Assembly (NCBI GenBank): GCA_947493145.1 | Contig: CANLPZ010000001.1 | Span: 620,001 to 684,000, forward strand | Direction of reading: 5' to 3' | Origin: an uncultured Paracoccaceae bacterium | Lineage (GTDB): Bacteria > Pseudomonadota > Alphaproteobacteria > Rhodobacterales > Rhodobacteraceae | Length of the DNA stretch: 64,000 bases | Shown here: in pieces, positions 29,679 through 39,971 of the stretch | Layout of the letters: each line of letters begins with the position of its first letter | How positions within the stretch are numbered: position 1 is the first letter of the stretch | Position numbers and translations under genes: made by a program | The notes under the pieces: generated by a model | What the model saw: only the letters and a program-made list of their open reading frames with translations | Told to the model about the DNA's origin: nothing | Databases searched by the model: none

Positions 29679-30917
29679 CTATGCCTGTGCCGTGCGACGC
29701 GACGCAAACACGGTTTCACGGCCTTCTTCCGGTTTGAGCGGAATCAAGGTTGATAACGCTAAGGATCCCAGCGCCAATCCGGCTGCAACGACAAACACCC
29801 AAGTTGGCGATTGCAACCACAAGATCCCAAGAAGAACGGGCAGAAACACAGCCGCAATATGGTTGATGGTGAAGGCCACGGCCGCCGTTGGCGCAATATC
29901 AGCAGGATCCGCAATTTTTTGAAAATAGGTTTTGATCGCCAACGCAAGGCTGAAAAACAGATGGTTCACGACATAAAGAGCCGCAGCCAAAACAACACCC
30001 CAATCAAAGAAATATATCCCTGCATAGAGCACGAAAACCAAGGTCAGCCCGATGTATTCGAAAATCAACGCACGTCGTTCGCCAAAATGTGCCACGGCTT
30101 TTCCCAACAAAGGCGCGATTAACATATTCGCAACAAGGTTGATCAGGTACAGTGCTGTAATTTCGTGAACTTTGAAGCCGAATTTTTCGACCATCATGAA
30201 ACCTGCGAACACGACAAAAATTTGCCGGCGCGCGCCAGACATGAACTGCAAAGCGTAATAGAGCCAATAGCGTTTGCGCAGCACCATGGATTTGCGTTGC
30301 GGGTTGGGGGCTTCGAATTGTGGGTAAGCCACATAGCAAAACAACGCCACCGCGGCGGTAAACCCGCCCGAAATCAAAAAGACAAAGTTATACGACAGGT
30401 CAAACGCTTTCCATGTCATGACAATCAAAACATAAGCAACAAGCGTCGCACCCGATCCGGCTGCGATAATCCAGCCAAGCGTTTGGGGGGCTTTTTCTTT
30501 GTCGATCCATTGCAATTGCAGCGACTGGTTGACCGTTTCGTAATAATGAAACCCAATTGAAGAAATGAACGTCACCATCAAGATGCCGCCCATAGACGGG
30601 AACCACGCAGTCACAGCTGTTGCGACACCCAGCATCGCCAATGACACGACGCCCAATACCTGTTCGCGCATGACCAACAAAACCGCGATAACCCCAATCG
30701 CAAAAAAACCTGGGATTTCGCGTACTGTATGCAACAGGCCGATATCTTTACCGGTGAAATCCGCGGCCTCGATCACCCAGTTGTTCAACAATGCAGACCA
30801 TGTCGAAAAGGCCACAGGCATGGCCATCGACATCAAAAATAGCATCGCGACGGGGCGGCGCCACACGGGCAGTTTCGGCGTATCGGACAGTTGAACAGTT
30901 TTCATGGCACCAGCCAT
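29679..30917 (-). CDS. major facilitator superfamily transporter
   Basis: 412 residues with about twelve hydrophobic segments; cytoplasmic loops are basic (NPQRKSMVLRKRYW; GKAVAHFGERRAL). The substrate cannot be inferred. ATG 30917 and an internal ATG at 30905 are both possible starts. Single gene between msrA and priA. Confidence 0.85.
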   Translation of the reverse strand: MAGAMKTVQLSDTPKLPVWRRPVAMLFLMSMAMPVAFSTWSALLNNWVIEAADFTGKDIGLLHTVREIPGFFAIGVIAVLLVMREQVLGVVSLAMLGVATAVTAWFPSMGGILMVTFISSIGFHYYETVNQSLQLQWIDKEKAPQTLGWIIAAGSGATLVAYVLIVMTWKAFDLSYNFVFLISGGFTAAVALFCYVAYPQFEAPNPQRKSMVLRKRYWLYYALQFMSGARRQIFVVFAGFMMVEKFGFKVHEITALYLINLVANMLIAPLLGKAVAHFGERRALIFEYIGLTLVFVLYAGIYFFDWGVVLAAALYVVNHLFFSLALAIKTYFQKIADPADIAPTAAVAFTINHIAAVFLPVLLGILWLQSPTWVFVVAAGLALGSLALSTLIPLKPEEGRETVFASRRTAQA

Positions 30918-30959
30918 ACGCCTGCTAAAATTAAATGCACAGACGAAAATTGTATCGGT

Positions 30960-33152
30960 TCAATAAAAGCTTTGTGGATCAATATCGATGGACAAGCGCA
31001 CGTTGTTGCCAATTTTAACTTGGTTCACCCATTTGATAAGCGCCTGTTGAATGGGGGCGGCTTTGTCGGCCTTTACCAACAAACGGACACGATGCCGTCC
31101 CCTGATCCGCCCGATTGGTGCAGGCGCGGGACCAAAAACTTGCGCCCCAATGTCGCGAAGCGGCGCATCGAGACGCGCCAATTCTGCTCCGACGTCAAAG
31201 ACTTCTTGAACATTCGGGCTCGATAAAACAATCCCTGCCAACCGACCATAGGGCGGCACACCGGCGTGTCGACGTTCAGTCGCTTCCGCCCCCCAAAATC
31301 CGTCTTCGTCACCGGACAGGATGGACCGAATGACAGGATGTTCGGGTTGATAGGTCTGCAAATACGCGACCCCACGTTTTTCTGCGCGCCCAGCGCGCCC
31401 AGCCACTTGGCGCATCAACTGAAATGTTCGTTCGGCAGCACGCAAATCCGACCCCTGAAGGCCAAGATCAGCGTCGATTACACCCACAAGTGTCAGCAAC
31501 GGAAAGTTATGCCCTTTGGCCACCAATTGCGTGCCAATGATCACATCCGCTTCACCGTTTGCGATCGCTTCGATCTGCGCCTTCAACGCCCGAGCAGATC
31601 CGTACATATCGGACGACAGTGTCGCAATACGGGCGTCGAGAAACAATTCTGCGGCCTCTTCTGCGAGCCGCTCCACACCTGGACCAACAGGGGCAAGCTT
31701 ATCCTCTGCCTCGCAGTTTGGGCAGACATTGGGCATCGGTTTCGTTTCCCCACACTGATGGCACACCAATCGTTTCTGAAATCGATGTTCGACCATCCGC
31801 GCATCGCAATGATCACACCCCACTTGATGGCCACAGGCACGACATAGCGTAATCGGCGCATAACCGCGCCGATTCATGAACAGCAACGATTGTTCACCCC
31901 TTTCAATCCGCGCTAAAACTTCGTCACGAAGTGTTTTCGAAATCCAACGCGTCGACGGTAAGTTTTCGGCACGCATATCCAACGCCCGCATATCGGGCAT
32001 GACCGCGGGACCGTAGCGCGAGGTGAGTTCCAATTTTTTGTATTTTCCAGCTTCGACATTCGCCCAGCTTTCCAAACTCGGGGTCGCAGACGCCAAAATC
32101 ACTTGCGCGCCAACCAATGACGCCCGCAAAACCGTCATGTCCCGCGCGTTATAAAGAACACCGTCCTCTTGCTTGTACGACGTGTCGTGTTCTTCGTCGA
32201 CAATGACCAAGCCGAGGTTCTGATAGGGCAAGAACAAGGCCGACCTTGCCCCGACGATCAATTTCGCATCCCCCTGCCCGACCATGCGCCAGCATCGGCG
32301 CCGTTCAGTCATAGTCACGCCGGAATGCCATTCCGCAGGTTTTGCACCAAACCGTGCCTCGACGCGCGTTAAAAATTCCGATGTCAGCGCAATTTCAGGC
32401 AGCAACACCAACGCTTGTTTTCCAGCTCGAAGACATTCTGCAACCGCTTCCATATAGACTTCGGTCTTGCCTGAACCGGTGACGCCCTTCAACAAAGTCG
32501 TTCCGTAGACATCGCTCGCCACGCCTTTGCGCATCACCTCTGCTGCGGCTTCTTGCGCCTCTGTCAGATCTTTCTTTGCGTAGTCAGGATCGAGCCATGG
32601 ATAGGGCGTGTCACGCGGCGCGTCTTCCTCCGCCACGGCACCCAGTTTCACCAGCCCTTTGACGACGGAGGACGTGACATCTGCCATGTCTGCAAGTTCT
32701 TTTAAGGTGAATGAAAGCCCGCCATATTCGGCAAGAACCGCCATCACTTTGCGCCGTGCATCGGTCATACGGTCTGGTTGAATACTGCCTTTCCGGTACA
32801 CTTTGCGCATGGATGGCGGATCACCAAGCCCAGGCGCGCGCGTGGCCAATCGCAACATTTGCGACAGCGGCGTCACCGTGTATCCGGCGGCTTTGGTCAA
32901 AAAATCCTGCATTTCTGTTCGCATTGGTGCGACGTCCAAGACGCGGATCACATGTCGGATTTTGGAACGATCATAGTCGCCCTTTCCCGCCCCCCAAACA
33001 ACGCCAATAACTTTTCGTGGCCCCAACGGCACCTCGACAAACGCGCCAACGAAACATCCGCCTTCGGGGGCTTTGTAATCCAGAACCCGATCTAACGGCT
33101 GGGTGGTCAATACACCGACCAATTCCCCATGACTAAAATACGACGCGCTCAT
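30960..33152 (-). CDS. priA: primosomal replication helicase PriA
   Basis: 730 residues. N-terminal DNA-binding domain, a winged helix, then Walker A in LKGVTGSGKTEVYMEAV, DEEH box in VIVDEEHDTSYKQEDG, the zinc-binding segment between helicase halves with four cysteine pairs (CRACGHQVGCDHC and CHQCGETKPMPNVCPNC), and motif V/VI (GRAGRAEKRG). It restarts stalled replication forks. Confidence 0.97.
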   Translation of the reverse strand: MSASYFSHGELVGVLTTQPLDRVLDYKAPEGGCFVGAFVEVPLGPRKVIGVVWGAGKGDYDRSKIRHVIRVLDVAPMRTEMQDFLTKAAGYTVTPLSQMLRLATRAPGLGDPPSMRKVYRKGSIQPDRMTDARRKVMAVLAEYGGLSFTLKELADMADVTSSVVKGLVKLGAVAEEDAPRDTPYPWLDPDYAKKDLTEAQEAAAEVMRKGVASDVYGTTLLKGVTGSGKTEVYMEAVAECLRAGKQALVLLPEIALTSEFLTRVEARFGAKPAEWHSGVTMTERRRCWRMVGQGDAKLIVGARSALFLPYQNLGLVIVDEEHDTSYKQEDGVLYNARDMTVLRASLVGAQVILASATPSLESWANVEAGKYKKLELTSRYGPAVMPDMRALDMRAENLPSTRWISKTLRDEVLARIERGEQSLLFMNRRGYAPITLCRACGHQVGCDHCDARMVEHRFQKRLVCHQCGETKPMPNVCPNCEAEDKLAPVGPGVERLAEEAAELFLDARIATLSSDMYGSARALKAQIEAIANGEADVIIGTQLVAKGHNFPLLTLVGVIDADLGLQGSDLRAAERTFQLMRQVAGRAGRAEKRGVAYLQTYQPEHPVIRSILSGDEDGFWGAEATERRHAGVPPYGRLAGIVLSSPNVQEVFDVGAELARLDAPLRDIGAQVFGPAPAPIGRIRGRHRVRLLVKADKAAPIQQALIKWVNQVKIGNNVRLSIDIDPQSFY

Positions 33153-33262
33153 TCGCAGGGTCGCCTATTTAATTTAGAAATTAAATTAAAGGGGGTTTCA
33201 AGGTTCATAACTATGAGGTAAACGACAACAGAAGCTAGGCCAACCCACCTGTGAGGACTGAC

Positions 33263-33916
33263 ATGAAATTTTTCTTAGATACTGCGGACATCGATGCCAT
33301 TGCCGAATTGAACGATCTTGGCATGGTGGACGGTGTAACAACCAACCCATCAATCATTATGAAATCTGGCCGTGACATCATGGAAGTCACAAAAGAAATT
33401 TGCGATATTGTTTCTGGCCCTGTCAGTGCCGAAGTTGTCGCGACCAAAGCCGACGATATGATCGCCGAAGGACGCAAGCTGGCGGAAATCGCTGAAAACA
33501 TCACCGTTAAATTGCCGCTGACATGGGACGGATTAAAAGCCTGTAAGACATTGTCTGGCGAAGGCAAAATGGTCAACGTGACATTGTGTTTCTCACCGAA
33601 CCAAGCCTTGCTCGCGGCCAAAGCTGGTGCCACATTCATTTCGCCATTTGTTGGTCGTTTGGATGACATCAACCTTGATGGTATGGAACTGATCGAAGAC
33701 ATTCGCACGATTTACGACAACTACAACTTTGAAACCGAAATTTTGGTCGCATCCATTCGCAGCGTGAACCACGTTTTGGACAGCGCGCGCATTGGCGCTG
33801 ATGTGATCACAGCTCCACCAGCAGTGATCAAGAAAATGGCCGATCACGTTCTAACTGACAAAGGTTTGGATGCCTTTATGAAAGATTGGGCTAAAACAGG
33901 TCAATCGATCCTGTAA
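33263..33916 (+). CDS. fsa: transaldolase / fructose-6-phosphate aldolase family (short type)
   Basis: 217 residues, the short TalC/FSA type, not the 330-residue classical transaldolase. [16 protein letters not shown] at the start, TTNPSII near 28, the Schiff-base lysine in [15 protein letters not shown] near residue 86, and [13 protein letters not shown] 33263 follows GAGG. It may serve as the transaldolase of the non-oxidative pentose phosphate pathway. A strong terminator follows. Confidence 0.93.
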   Translation: MKFFLDTADIDAIAELNDLGMVDGVTTNPSIIMKSGRDIMEVTKEICDIVSGPVSAEVVATKADDMIAEGRKLAEIAENITVKLPLTWDGLKACKTLSGEGKMVNVTLCFSPNQALLAAKAGATFISPFVGRLDDINLDGMELIEDIRTIYDNYNFETEILVASIRSVNHVLDSARIGADVITAPPAVIKKMADHVLTDKGLDAFMKDWAKTGQSIL

Positions 33917-33937
33917 GACAACCAAAAACCGAATACA

Positions 33938-33967
33938 AAAGCCCTCGCACCTGCGCGAGGGCTTTTT
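33938..33967 (+). terminator. rho-independent terminator after the transaldolase gene
   Basis: Perfect 11-base stem (33938-33948 with 33955-33965), 6-base loop, and a T-run to 33967. Confidence 0.92.
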
Positions 33968-34016
33968 CATTTGGGCGTTGCGCCGCCTTGCGGTACGGTT
34001 CCTTAGGGGACTAAAA

Positions 34017-34244
34017 ATGCCGCGAGATATATTTACAATTTGTTTTTCAATTGCCGCGTTATTGTGCGCGTATTTTTATTACGTATTCTATTTTCAATGG
34101 CGCAGTTGTTTCGACGACACGGGTCGATGTTTCGATCCAAACACAGCAGTCGTTTACCACACGCAGTCCCGCTTCGTCTGGGGCGGGCTGACTGTTGTTT
34201 TTTCAATATGCGTTGTTTGGCGTGTTCTGCGCCAACGGACATAA
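34017..34244 (+). CDS. small membrane protein of unknown function
   Basis: 75 residues with two hydrophobic segments (about 5-24 and 52-70) around a short loop with two cysteines (WRSCFDDTGRCFDPN). ATG 34017 behind TAGGGGA. I do not recognise it. The paired loop cysteines could form a disulfide. It is followed at 71 bases by the DUF484 gene. Confidence 0.6.
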   Translation: MPRDIFTICFSIAALLCAYFYYVFYFQWRSCFDDTGRCFDPNTAVVYHTQSRFVWGGLTVVFSICVVWRVLRQRT

Positions 34245-34314
34245 ATTTTCTTCGCAATCAAATCTTGCCTCTGCTATAGTCCTTGAAAAATCCAAAAATG
34301 GACACGAGACAGGC

Positions 34315-35022
34315 ATGAGTACCCCCGTAAAGATTGACGAAAATTTGCGCGATCAAATTATCTCCGCACCAGAATTGGTCTTGGAAGACCCTGAAATTAT
34401 GCGGGCACTTATTTCTGCGAATGAAAACACGTTGGGTGATAATATCGTCGATTTACGCGGTATCGCGATGGAACGGTTGGAAAAACGGCTCGATCGTTTG
34501 GAGGATACCCACCGCTCGGTGATCGCTGCGGCCTATGAAAACCTTGCCGGCACGAACCAAGTCCATCGCGCTATTTTACGGATGATGGATCCGGTGGAAT
34601 TCGAAACATTTCTAAAAGATCTGGCCGGCGAAGTTGCTGAAATCCTGCGTGTTGAGCATGTGAAGCTTGTCTTGGAAACGGTCCAGAACGAAGCCGATCC
34701 CGCCGTAAAACGATTGGGCGATGTACTGAGCGTTGCGGAACCGGGTTTCATCGAAACCTACCTGACGCGAGGCCGCAGCACGCCTGTACGACAGGTGACA
34801 TTGCGCCAATTCCGGCCTGATACGGATGACGTTTATGGCGAAAAAGCCGATTACATCCGCTCAGAGGCGTGTTTAAAACTGGATTTCGGTCACGGACGAT
34901 TGCCAGGATTGTTGGCAATGGGATCAGAAGATCCTCACCAATTCACACCACAACAGGGCACGGATTTGTTGTCTTTTTTTGCGGGTGTGTTTGAACGCGC
35001 AATGCGGCGCTGGCTGTCATGA
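34315..35022 (+). CDS. DUF484 family protein
   Basis: 235 residues: N-terminal alpha-helical part with a coiled coil (LRGIAMERLEKRLDRLEDTH) and a GAF-like C-terminal domain. It belongs to the DUF484 family, which in many proteobacteria is encoded just before xerC, as here, where the xerC ATG overlaps its stop (ATGA). Function unknown. ATG 34315 preferred over a start inside the upstream gene. Confidence 0.85.
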   Translation: MSTPVKIDENLRDQIISAPELVLEDPEIMRALISANENTLGDNIVDLRGIAMERLEKRLDRLEDTHRSVIAAAYENLAGTNQVHRAILRMMDPVEFETFLKDLAGEVAEILRVEHVKLVLETVQNEADPAVKRLGDVLSVAEPGFIETYLTRGRSTPVRQVTLRQFRPDTDDVYGEKADYIRSEACLKLDFGHGRLPGLLAMGSEDPHQFTPQQGTDLLSFFAGVFERAMRRWLS

Positions 35023-35939
35023 GTTTTATTTCTCCAGCGGCGCGTGACGCCTTGGAGACATGGTTGGCGACACAATCCGCGCTGAAAGCTGCATCTGAAA
35101 ACACAATTTCCGCCTATAGTAATGATGTCGCAGGGTTTATTGCGTTTATGACCCAACATCATGGTCAACCTCAAGGGTTGGCCGCACTTGCCAAAATCAC
35201 GGTGCGCGACATGCGGTCATGGATGGCACACGAACGCGGGCGCGGCGTGGCCGCGCGATCGTTGGCCCGTGAACTGTCTGCTGTTAAATCGTTTTACCGA
35301 TGGCTTGCCGACCGCGAAGGATTTGAACCCACCGCAGTTCTGTCGACCCGTTCCCCGAAATTCCAAAAGAAACTGCCACGCCCCTTGGATGTGGACGCAG
35401 CAAAAACAATGATCGACACGGTCGAAATGCAGTCCCAAGAAGATTGGGTCGCCGCCCGCGATGTTGCGGTCGTCACGCTGTTGTACGGTTGCGGCTTGCG
35501 AATTTCAGAAGCCCTCAGCCTTACCGGTGCAGATTTTCCATTGGGCGAAACTATGCGGATACTGGGCAAAGGCGGGAAAGAACGCATCGTTCCAGTGATC
35601 CCCGCAGCGCGCGATGCAGTTGCGCGGTATGCCCAGCTTGCCCCCTTTCCCATCGAACCTGAACGCCCCTTGTTTGTTGGCGTGCGCGGCGGGAAGCTAT
35701 CGCCGCGAATGATCCAAAAAGCGATGGAAAAGTCGCGGATGCAATTGGGGCTACCCGCCACGGCGACACCCCATGCAATGCGGCACAGTTTTGCGACACA
35801 TTTGTTGTCTGCGGGCGGCGATCTTCGGGCGATCCAAGAATTACTTGGCCATGCATCGCTTTCGACAACCCAGACCTACACGGCCGTGGACACCGCTCGA
35901 TTGATGGAAGTCTATGACAAGGCCCACCCAAAGGCGTAA
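35019..35939 (+). CDS. xerC: tyrosine recombinase XerC
   Basis: 306 residues. SAM-like N-terminal domain (about 1-100) and catalytic domain with Arg in YGCGLRISEAL, Lys in GKGGKERIVPV, HxxR in HAMRHSFATHLL, the second His in LGHASLSTTQTY and the nucleophile Tyr in that same motif. Resolves chromosome dimers at dif with XerD. Translationally coupled to the DUF484 gene. Confidence 0.95.
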   Translation: MSFISPAARDALETWLATQSALKAASENTISAYSNDVAGFIAFMTQHHGQPQGLAALAKITVRDMRSWMAHERGRGVAARSLARELSAVKSFYRWLADREGFEPTAVLSTRSPKFQKKLPRPLDVDAAKTMIDTVEMQSQEDWVAARDVAVVTLLYGCGLRISEALSLTGADFPLGETMRILGKGGKERIVPVIPAARDAVARYAQLAPFPIEPERPLFVGVRGGKLSPRMIQKAMEKSRMQLGLPATATPHAMRHSFATHLLSAGGDLRAIQELLGHASLSTTQTYTAVDTARLMEVYDKAHPKA

Positions 35940-35978
35940 CCGCTTGGCGTTGCCCTTGTCCGCGAAATCAGGCATGAC

Positions 35979-36677
35979 ATGCAAATGACTTTGCAAATGA
36001 AAGCTCTATCCGTCCATTTTTTGACTGCAACAGGCGCAGTTTTTGCAATGTTGGCGATGCTCGCTGCTGTTGACGAAAAATGGAGCCTCATGTTTCTGTG
36101 GCTGGTTGTTGCCTTCGCTGTTGACGGCATTGATGGTCCTTTGGCGCGTAAATATGATGTGAAGACCAACGCCCCAGTATTCGACGGTGTCTTGTTGGAT
36201 CTGATTATCGACTATTTAACCTATGTCTTTATTCCCGCGTTTGCCCTGTTCAAATCGGGGCTATTGCCAGGTTGGACCGGTTGGTTCGCGATCATCATAA
36301 TCACCTTTTCCAGCGCCATGTATTTTGCCGACACGCGCATGAAAACAAAAGATAATTCGTTTTCGGGCTTCCCAGGATGTTGGAACATGTTGGTCATCGT
36401 TCTATTTGCGCTCGAACCAAATTTCTGGGTCATCACCGGCCTTGTTACCGCGTTGGCCATCGCAATGTTTTTCCCGTTAAAATTCATCCACCCAACGCGC
36501 ACGAAACGTTGGCGAAATCTATCATTACCAATTGCAATTGCTTGGACCGTTTTTGCAGGCTGGGCCGCGTGGGTCGATTTTGATCCCCAAAGCTGGGCGC
36601 ATTGGGGATTGGTCACCACCAGCGTATATTTGTTGCTTGTTGGTATCGTACAGCAATTGCTGCCGGAACAGGCCTAA
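35979..36677 (+). CDS. pcs: phosphatidylcholine synthase Pcs
   Basis: Integral membrane CDP-alcohol phosphatidyltransferase of 232 residues. The signature DG-x2-AR ... G-x3-D-x3-D is visible as DGPLARKY followed by FDGVLLDLIIDYLTY. Pcs condenses choline with CDP-diacylglycerol, a bacterial route to phosphatidylcholine common in alphaproteobacteria that associate with hosts or use choline. Six to eight membrane segments. Two ATGs lie close together at the start; I keep the first. Confidence 0.93.
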   Translation: MQMTLQMKALSVHFLTATGAVFAMLAMLAAVDEKWSLMFLWLVVAFAVDGIDGPLARKYDVKTNAPVFDGVLLDLIIDYLTYVFIPAFALFKSGLLPGWTGWFAIIIITFSSAMYFADTRMKTKDNSFSGFPGCWNMLVIVLFALEPNFWVITGLVTALAIAMFFPLKFIHPTRTKRWRNLSLPIAIAWTVFAGWAAWVDFDPQSWAHWGLVTTSVYLLLVGIVQQLLPEQA

Positions 36678-36732
36678 ATCCAGTTCCTTCAATGGGGCCT
36701 TTCGCATTCATTTGACGATGTCGCACAAAAGA

Positions 36733-36758
36733 AAACTCCGCCCATCCGGACGGAGTTT
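36733..36758 (-). terminator. terminator after ileS
   Basis: Arms 36733-36740 and 36751-36758 pair over 8 bases; on the minus strand the stem is followed by TTTTCTTTT. Lies 31 bases after the ileS stop and between two convergent genes, so it may act both ways. Confidence 0.75.
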
Positions 36759-36788
36759 CCAATGCTTATCAACCGAAAGGCCCGCGTG

Positions 36789-39713
36789 TTACGCGTTGGC
36801 TTTTTGTTCGCGCAAGGCCTCCGCACAGCGGGCACAGACATCAGGGTAATCCGGATCTGACCCAACATCTGGCAGAATTTTCCAAGATCGCTGACATTTC
36901 TTGCCTTCGGCATGCGCAAAAACAACTGCTACACCGTCGGTTTCCGCAACTTTGAAGGCTCCGTCTGGTCCATCGCCTTGTTCGACAGAAATGGCGGATG
37001 TGATGCATACGTCTTCGAACTCAACTGAATTCAGTTGAGCCAAAACCGTTTCATCAGTGACGTAAACTTTCGGCGCTGCTTCGAGCGATGAGCCAATAAC
37101 CTTGTTTGTCCGTTCGATTTCCAACGCGCCTGTCACAACACGGCGCACCTTGCGGATCGCGTCCCATTTGGCCGCCAATTCGGGGTTCAACCAATTGTCA
37201 GGTGTATCCGGCATATCGGTTAGGTGGATCGAACTGTCGTCAGCGTCATAGCGTTCCAACCAGACCTCTTCCATTGTGAAGACCAAGATCGGCGCAAGCC
37301 ATGCCGTCAAACGGTGGAATAAGATGTCCAAGACAGTCCGTGCGGCGCGGCGGCGCAAGGTATTTCCGTCGCAATACAACGCGTCTTTACGGATATCGAA
37401 ATAATACGCTGACAAATCAAGTGTCGCAAAGTTGAACACCGCTTGCCAAACCCCGTTGAAATCAAAGGTTTTGTAAGCTTCGCGCACGTGAACATCCAGT
37501 TCCGCCAAACGATGCAAAACCCATTGTTCCAACTCCGGCATGTCCGCAGGATCTGTACGGTCGGCTTCGGTAAAGTCATTCAACGACCCAAGCATAAATC
37601 GCATGGTGTTACGCAAACGGCGATAGCTGTCAGCAACACCTTTCAAAATTTCCGGCCCGATCCGTTGGTCCGCCGTGTAATCCGTCTGCGCCACCCATAA
37701 CCGCGCGATGTCTGCACCGTATTGTTTTACAATCGCTTCTGGAACGATGGTGTTGCCCAAGGATTTGGACATCTTCATGCCCTTTTCGTCCAAGGTGAAA
37801 CCATGTGTCACCACGTTGCGATATGGTGCACGCCCTAACGTACCGCAGGCTTGTAACAGCGATGAATGGAACCAACCGCGGTGTTGGTCGGTGCCTTCCA
37901 TATATACGTCGGCAATGCCGTCTTCGGTCCCGTCGTCGCGATCGCGCAAAACAAAGGCATGGGTCGACCCACTGTCGAACCAAACATCCAAAACGTCGAA
38001 CACTTGATCGTAGTCGTCAGGGTTCGCGATGCCGTCCAAAACCTGCTCTTTGAACCCGTCTTTGTACCACACATCTGCGCCTTCGGCCTCAAACGCCTCA
38101 GCGATGCGTGTATTTACGGTTTCGTCGCGCAACAAAAATTCGGGGTCTGTGGGAAGCAACCCTTTACGCGTAAAACAGGTCAACGGAACACCCCATGCCC
38201 GCTGGCGTGACAAGACCCAATCCGGCCGCGCCTCGATCATGCTATGCAAACGGTTGCGTCCCGATTGAGGCCACCATGTCACAAGCTGGTCAATGGAGTT
38301 CAAAGCACGATCACGGATCGTCTTGCCCATTTGGTCCTGTCCGTCACCAACCTCTTTGTCGACGCTGGCAAACCATTGCGGCGTATTGCGATAGATGATT
38401 GGCGCCTTTGACCGCCATGAATGCGGATAGCTGTGTTTGATCTTACCGCGCGCCAAAAGACCGTTTACGTCGACCAGTTTATCGATAACAGATTTGTTCG
38501 CGTCACCTTCGCCGCCCTTGCGCGACAAAATGTATTTGCCACCAAAGAAGGGCAGATCCGCGCGGAAACCGCCGTCGTCCATAACGTTATATGTGATAAC
38601 TTGTTCCAACATCCCAAGGTCGCGATAGAGTTCGAATTCTTCCATCCCGTGAGATGGCGCACAGTGAACGAACCCTGTTCCTTCGGTATCGGTTACAAAT
38701 GGTGCTGCGCGGAAATCACGGATATCGTCCCATTCGCCATTTGCGCCGTCGGCACCAGCAAGCGGGTGTTTCAGACCAGAGATTTGCGACGGGTCAACAT
38801 CGCCAACTCGGGTGTATTGATCCTCTTCCAAACGCGCCCGTTTGAATACATCCGCAGCAAGATTATCGGCCAAAACAAATTTGTCACCAACACTTGCCCA
38901 GCATTCTTCTGGCGTCACGGTCACTTCGTACAGGCCGTACGCGATGTCTTGACCATAAACGACAGCCTTGTTCGACGGGATCGTCCAAGGGGTCGTCGTC
39001 CAAATCACAACTTGCGCGTCCTGGTAAGGACCATCAACAACATCGAACTTCACCCAAATGGTAAAGCTCTCTTTGTCGTGGTATTCGACCTCGGCCTCGG
39101 CCAATGCGGTCTTTTCAACTGGCGACCACATCACCGGTTTTGATCCCTGATACAACGTGCCGTTCATCAAAAACTTCATGAATTCCTCGGCGATCACACG
39201 CTCGGCATGGAAATTCATTGTCAAATAGGGATCAGCCCAATTTCCAGTAATACCCAGACGCTTGAATTCCTCGCGTTGGATGTCCACCCAACCTTCGGCA
39301 AACTTGCGGCATTCCTGACGGAAATCGACCACATCGACTTCGTCTTTGTTCTTACCTTTTTTGCGGTATTGTTCTTCGATCTTCCATTCGATCGGAAGCC
39401 CGTGACAATCCCATCCGGGAACGTAGCGCGCATCAAAACCCATCATCTGATGCGACCGCACAATCATATCCTTGATCGTCTTGTTTAGCGCGTGACCGAT
39501 GTGCAAATGACCGTTCGCATAGGGTGGTCCATCATGCAACGTAAATGGTTTGCGGCCTTCCGTCTTGGCCTTTTCACGCAGGCGATCATACACGCCAATT
39601 TTTTCCCAACGTTCCAACCAATTTGGTTCACGTTTGGGCAAACCGGCCCGCATGGGAAAATCCGTTTGCGGCAGGTTCAAAGTATTTCTGTATTCAGAAG
39701 CTTGGTCGCTCAT
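36789..39713 (-). CDS. ileS: isoleucyl-tRNA synthetase
   Basis: Class I synthetase of 974 residues. HIGH motif in PPYANGHLHIGHALNK, KMSKS in KGMKMSKSLGN, an editing domain between them, and a C-terminal zinc region ending in VCARCAEAL. It charges isoleucine to its tRNA. The start ATG at 39713 follows a Cys-free, typical N-terminus. Confidence 0.98.
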   Translation of the reverse strand: MSDQASEYRNTLNLPQTDFPMRAGLPKREPNWLERWEKIGVYDRLREKAKTEGRKPFTLHDGPPYANGHLHIGHALNKTIKDMIVRSHQMMGFDARYVPGWDCHGLPIEWKIEEQYRKKGKNKDEVDVVDFRQECRKFAEGWVDIQREEFKRLGITGNWADPYLTMNFHAERVIAEEFMKFLMNGTLYQGSKPVMWSPVEKTALAEAEVEYHDKESFTIWVKFDVVDGPYQDAQVVIWTTTPWTIPSNKAVVYGQDIAYGLYEVTVTPEECWASVGDKFVLADNLAADVFKRARLEEDQYTRVGDVDPSQISGLKHPLAGADGANGEWDDIRDFRAAPFVTDTEGTGFVHCAPSHGMEEFELYRDLGMLEQVITYNVMDDGGFRADLPFFGGKYILSRKGGEGDANKSVIDKLVDVNGLLARGKIKHSYPHSWRSKAPIIYRNTPQWFASVDKEVGDGQDQMGKTIRDRALNSIDQLVTWWPQSGRNRLHSMIEARPDWVLSRQRAWGVPLTCFTRKGLLPTDPEFLLRDETVNTRIAEAFEAEGADVWYKDGFKEQVLDGIANPDDYDQVFDVLDVWFDSGSTHAFVLRDRDDGTEDGIADVYMEGTDQHRGWFHSSLLQACGTLGRAPYRNVVTHGFTLDEKGMKMSKSLGNTIVPEAIVKQYGADIARLWVAQTDYTADQRIGPEILKGVADSYRRLRNTMRFMLGSLNDFTEADRTDPADMPELEQWVLHRLAELDVHVREAYKTFDFNGVWQAVFNFATLDLSAYYFDIRKDALYCDGNTLRRRAARTVLDILFHRLTAWLAPILVFTMEEVWLERYDADDSSIHLTDMPDTPDNWLNPELAAKWDAIRKVRRVVTGALEIERTNKVIGSSLEAAPKVYVTDETVLAQLNSVEFEDVCITSAISVEQGDGPDGAFKVAETDGVAVVFAHAEGKKCQRSWKILPDVGSDPDYPDVCARCAEALREQKANA

Positions 39714-39971
39714 GTTTGGCGTCCTTTGGATCGTTCATTTCGGGATTTTTGGATGTCGACGCGATGGCTCAAGCGCCTTTGCCCGGCGTCTCGCATATCT
39801 TAGAGCGCCGGGGATATAATTCGAATAATGATCGCAAAAACATGGGTCATCATGGGCCGCTTATAAGATGCAGCGCACCGCGCGTCCAGTGCGATTGAAC
39901 AAAAGCCAATGGGATATGGGCGCAAAGTCGATTATGGTCCGAACAAACGTTAAAATTGAATTGAAACAAAT

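Noticed and set aside
33168-33190. A+T-rich palindrome between priA and the transaldolase gene
   Set aside because: Expected in a divergent promoter region; too A+T-rich to call an operator.
38421-39143. Antisense frame of 240 residues inside ileS
   Set aside because: Shadow of the IleS frame.
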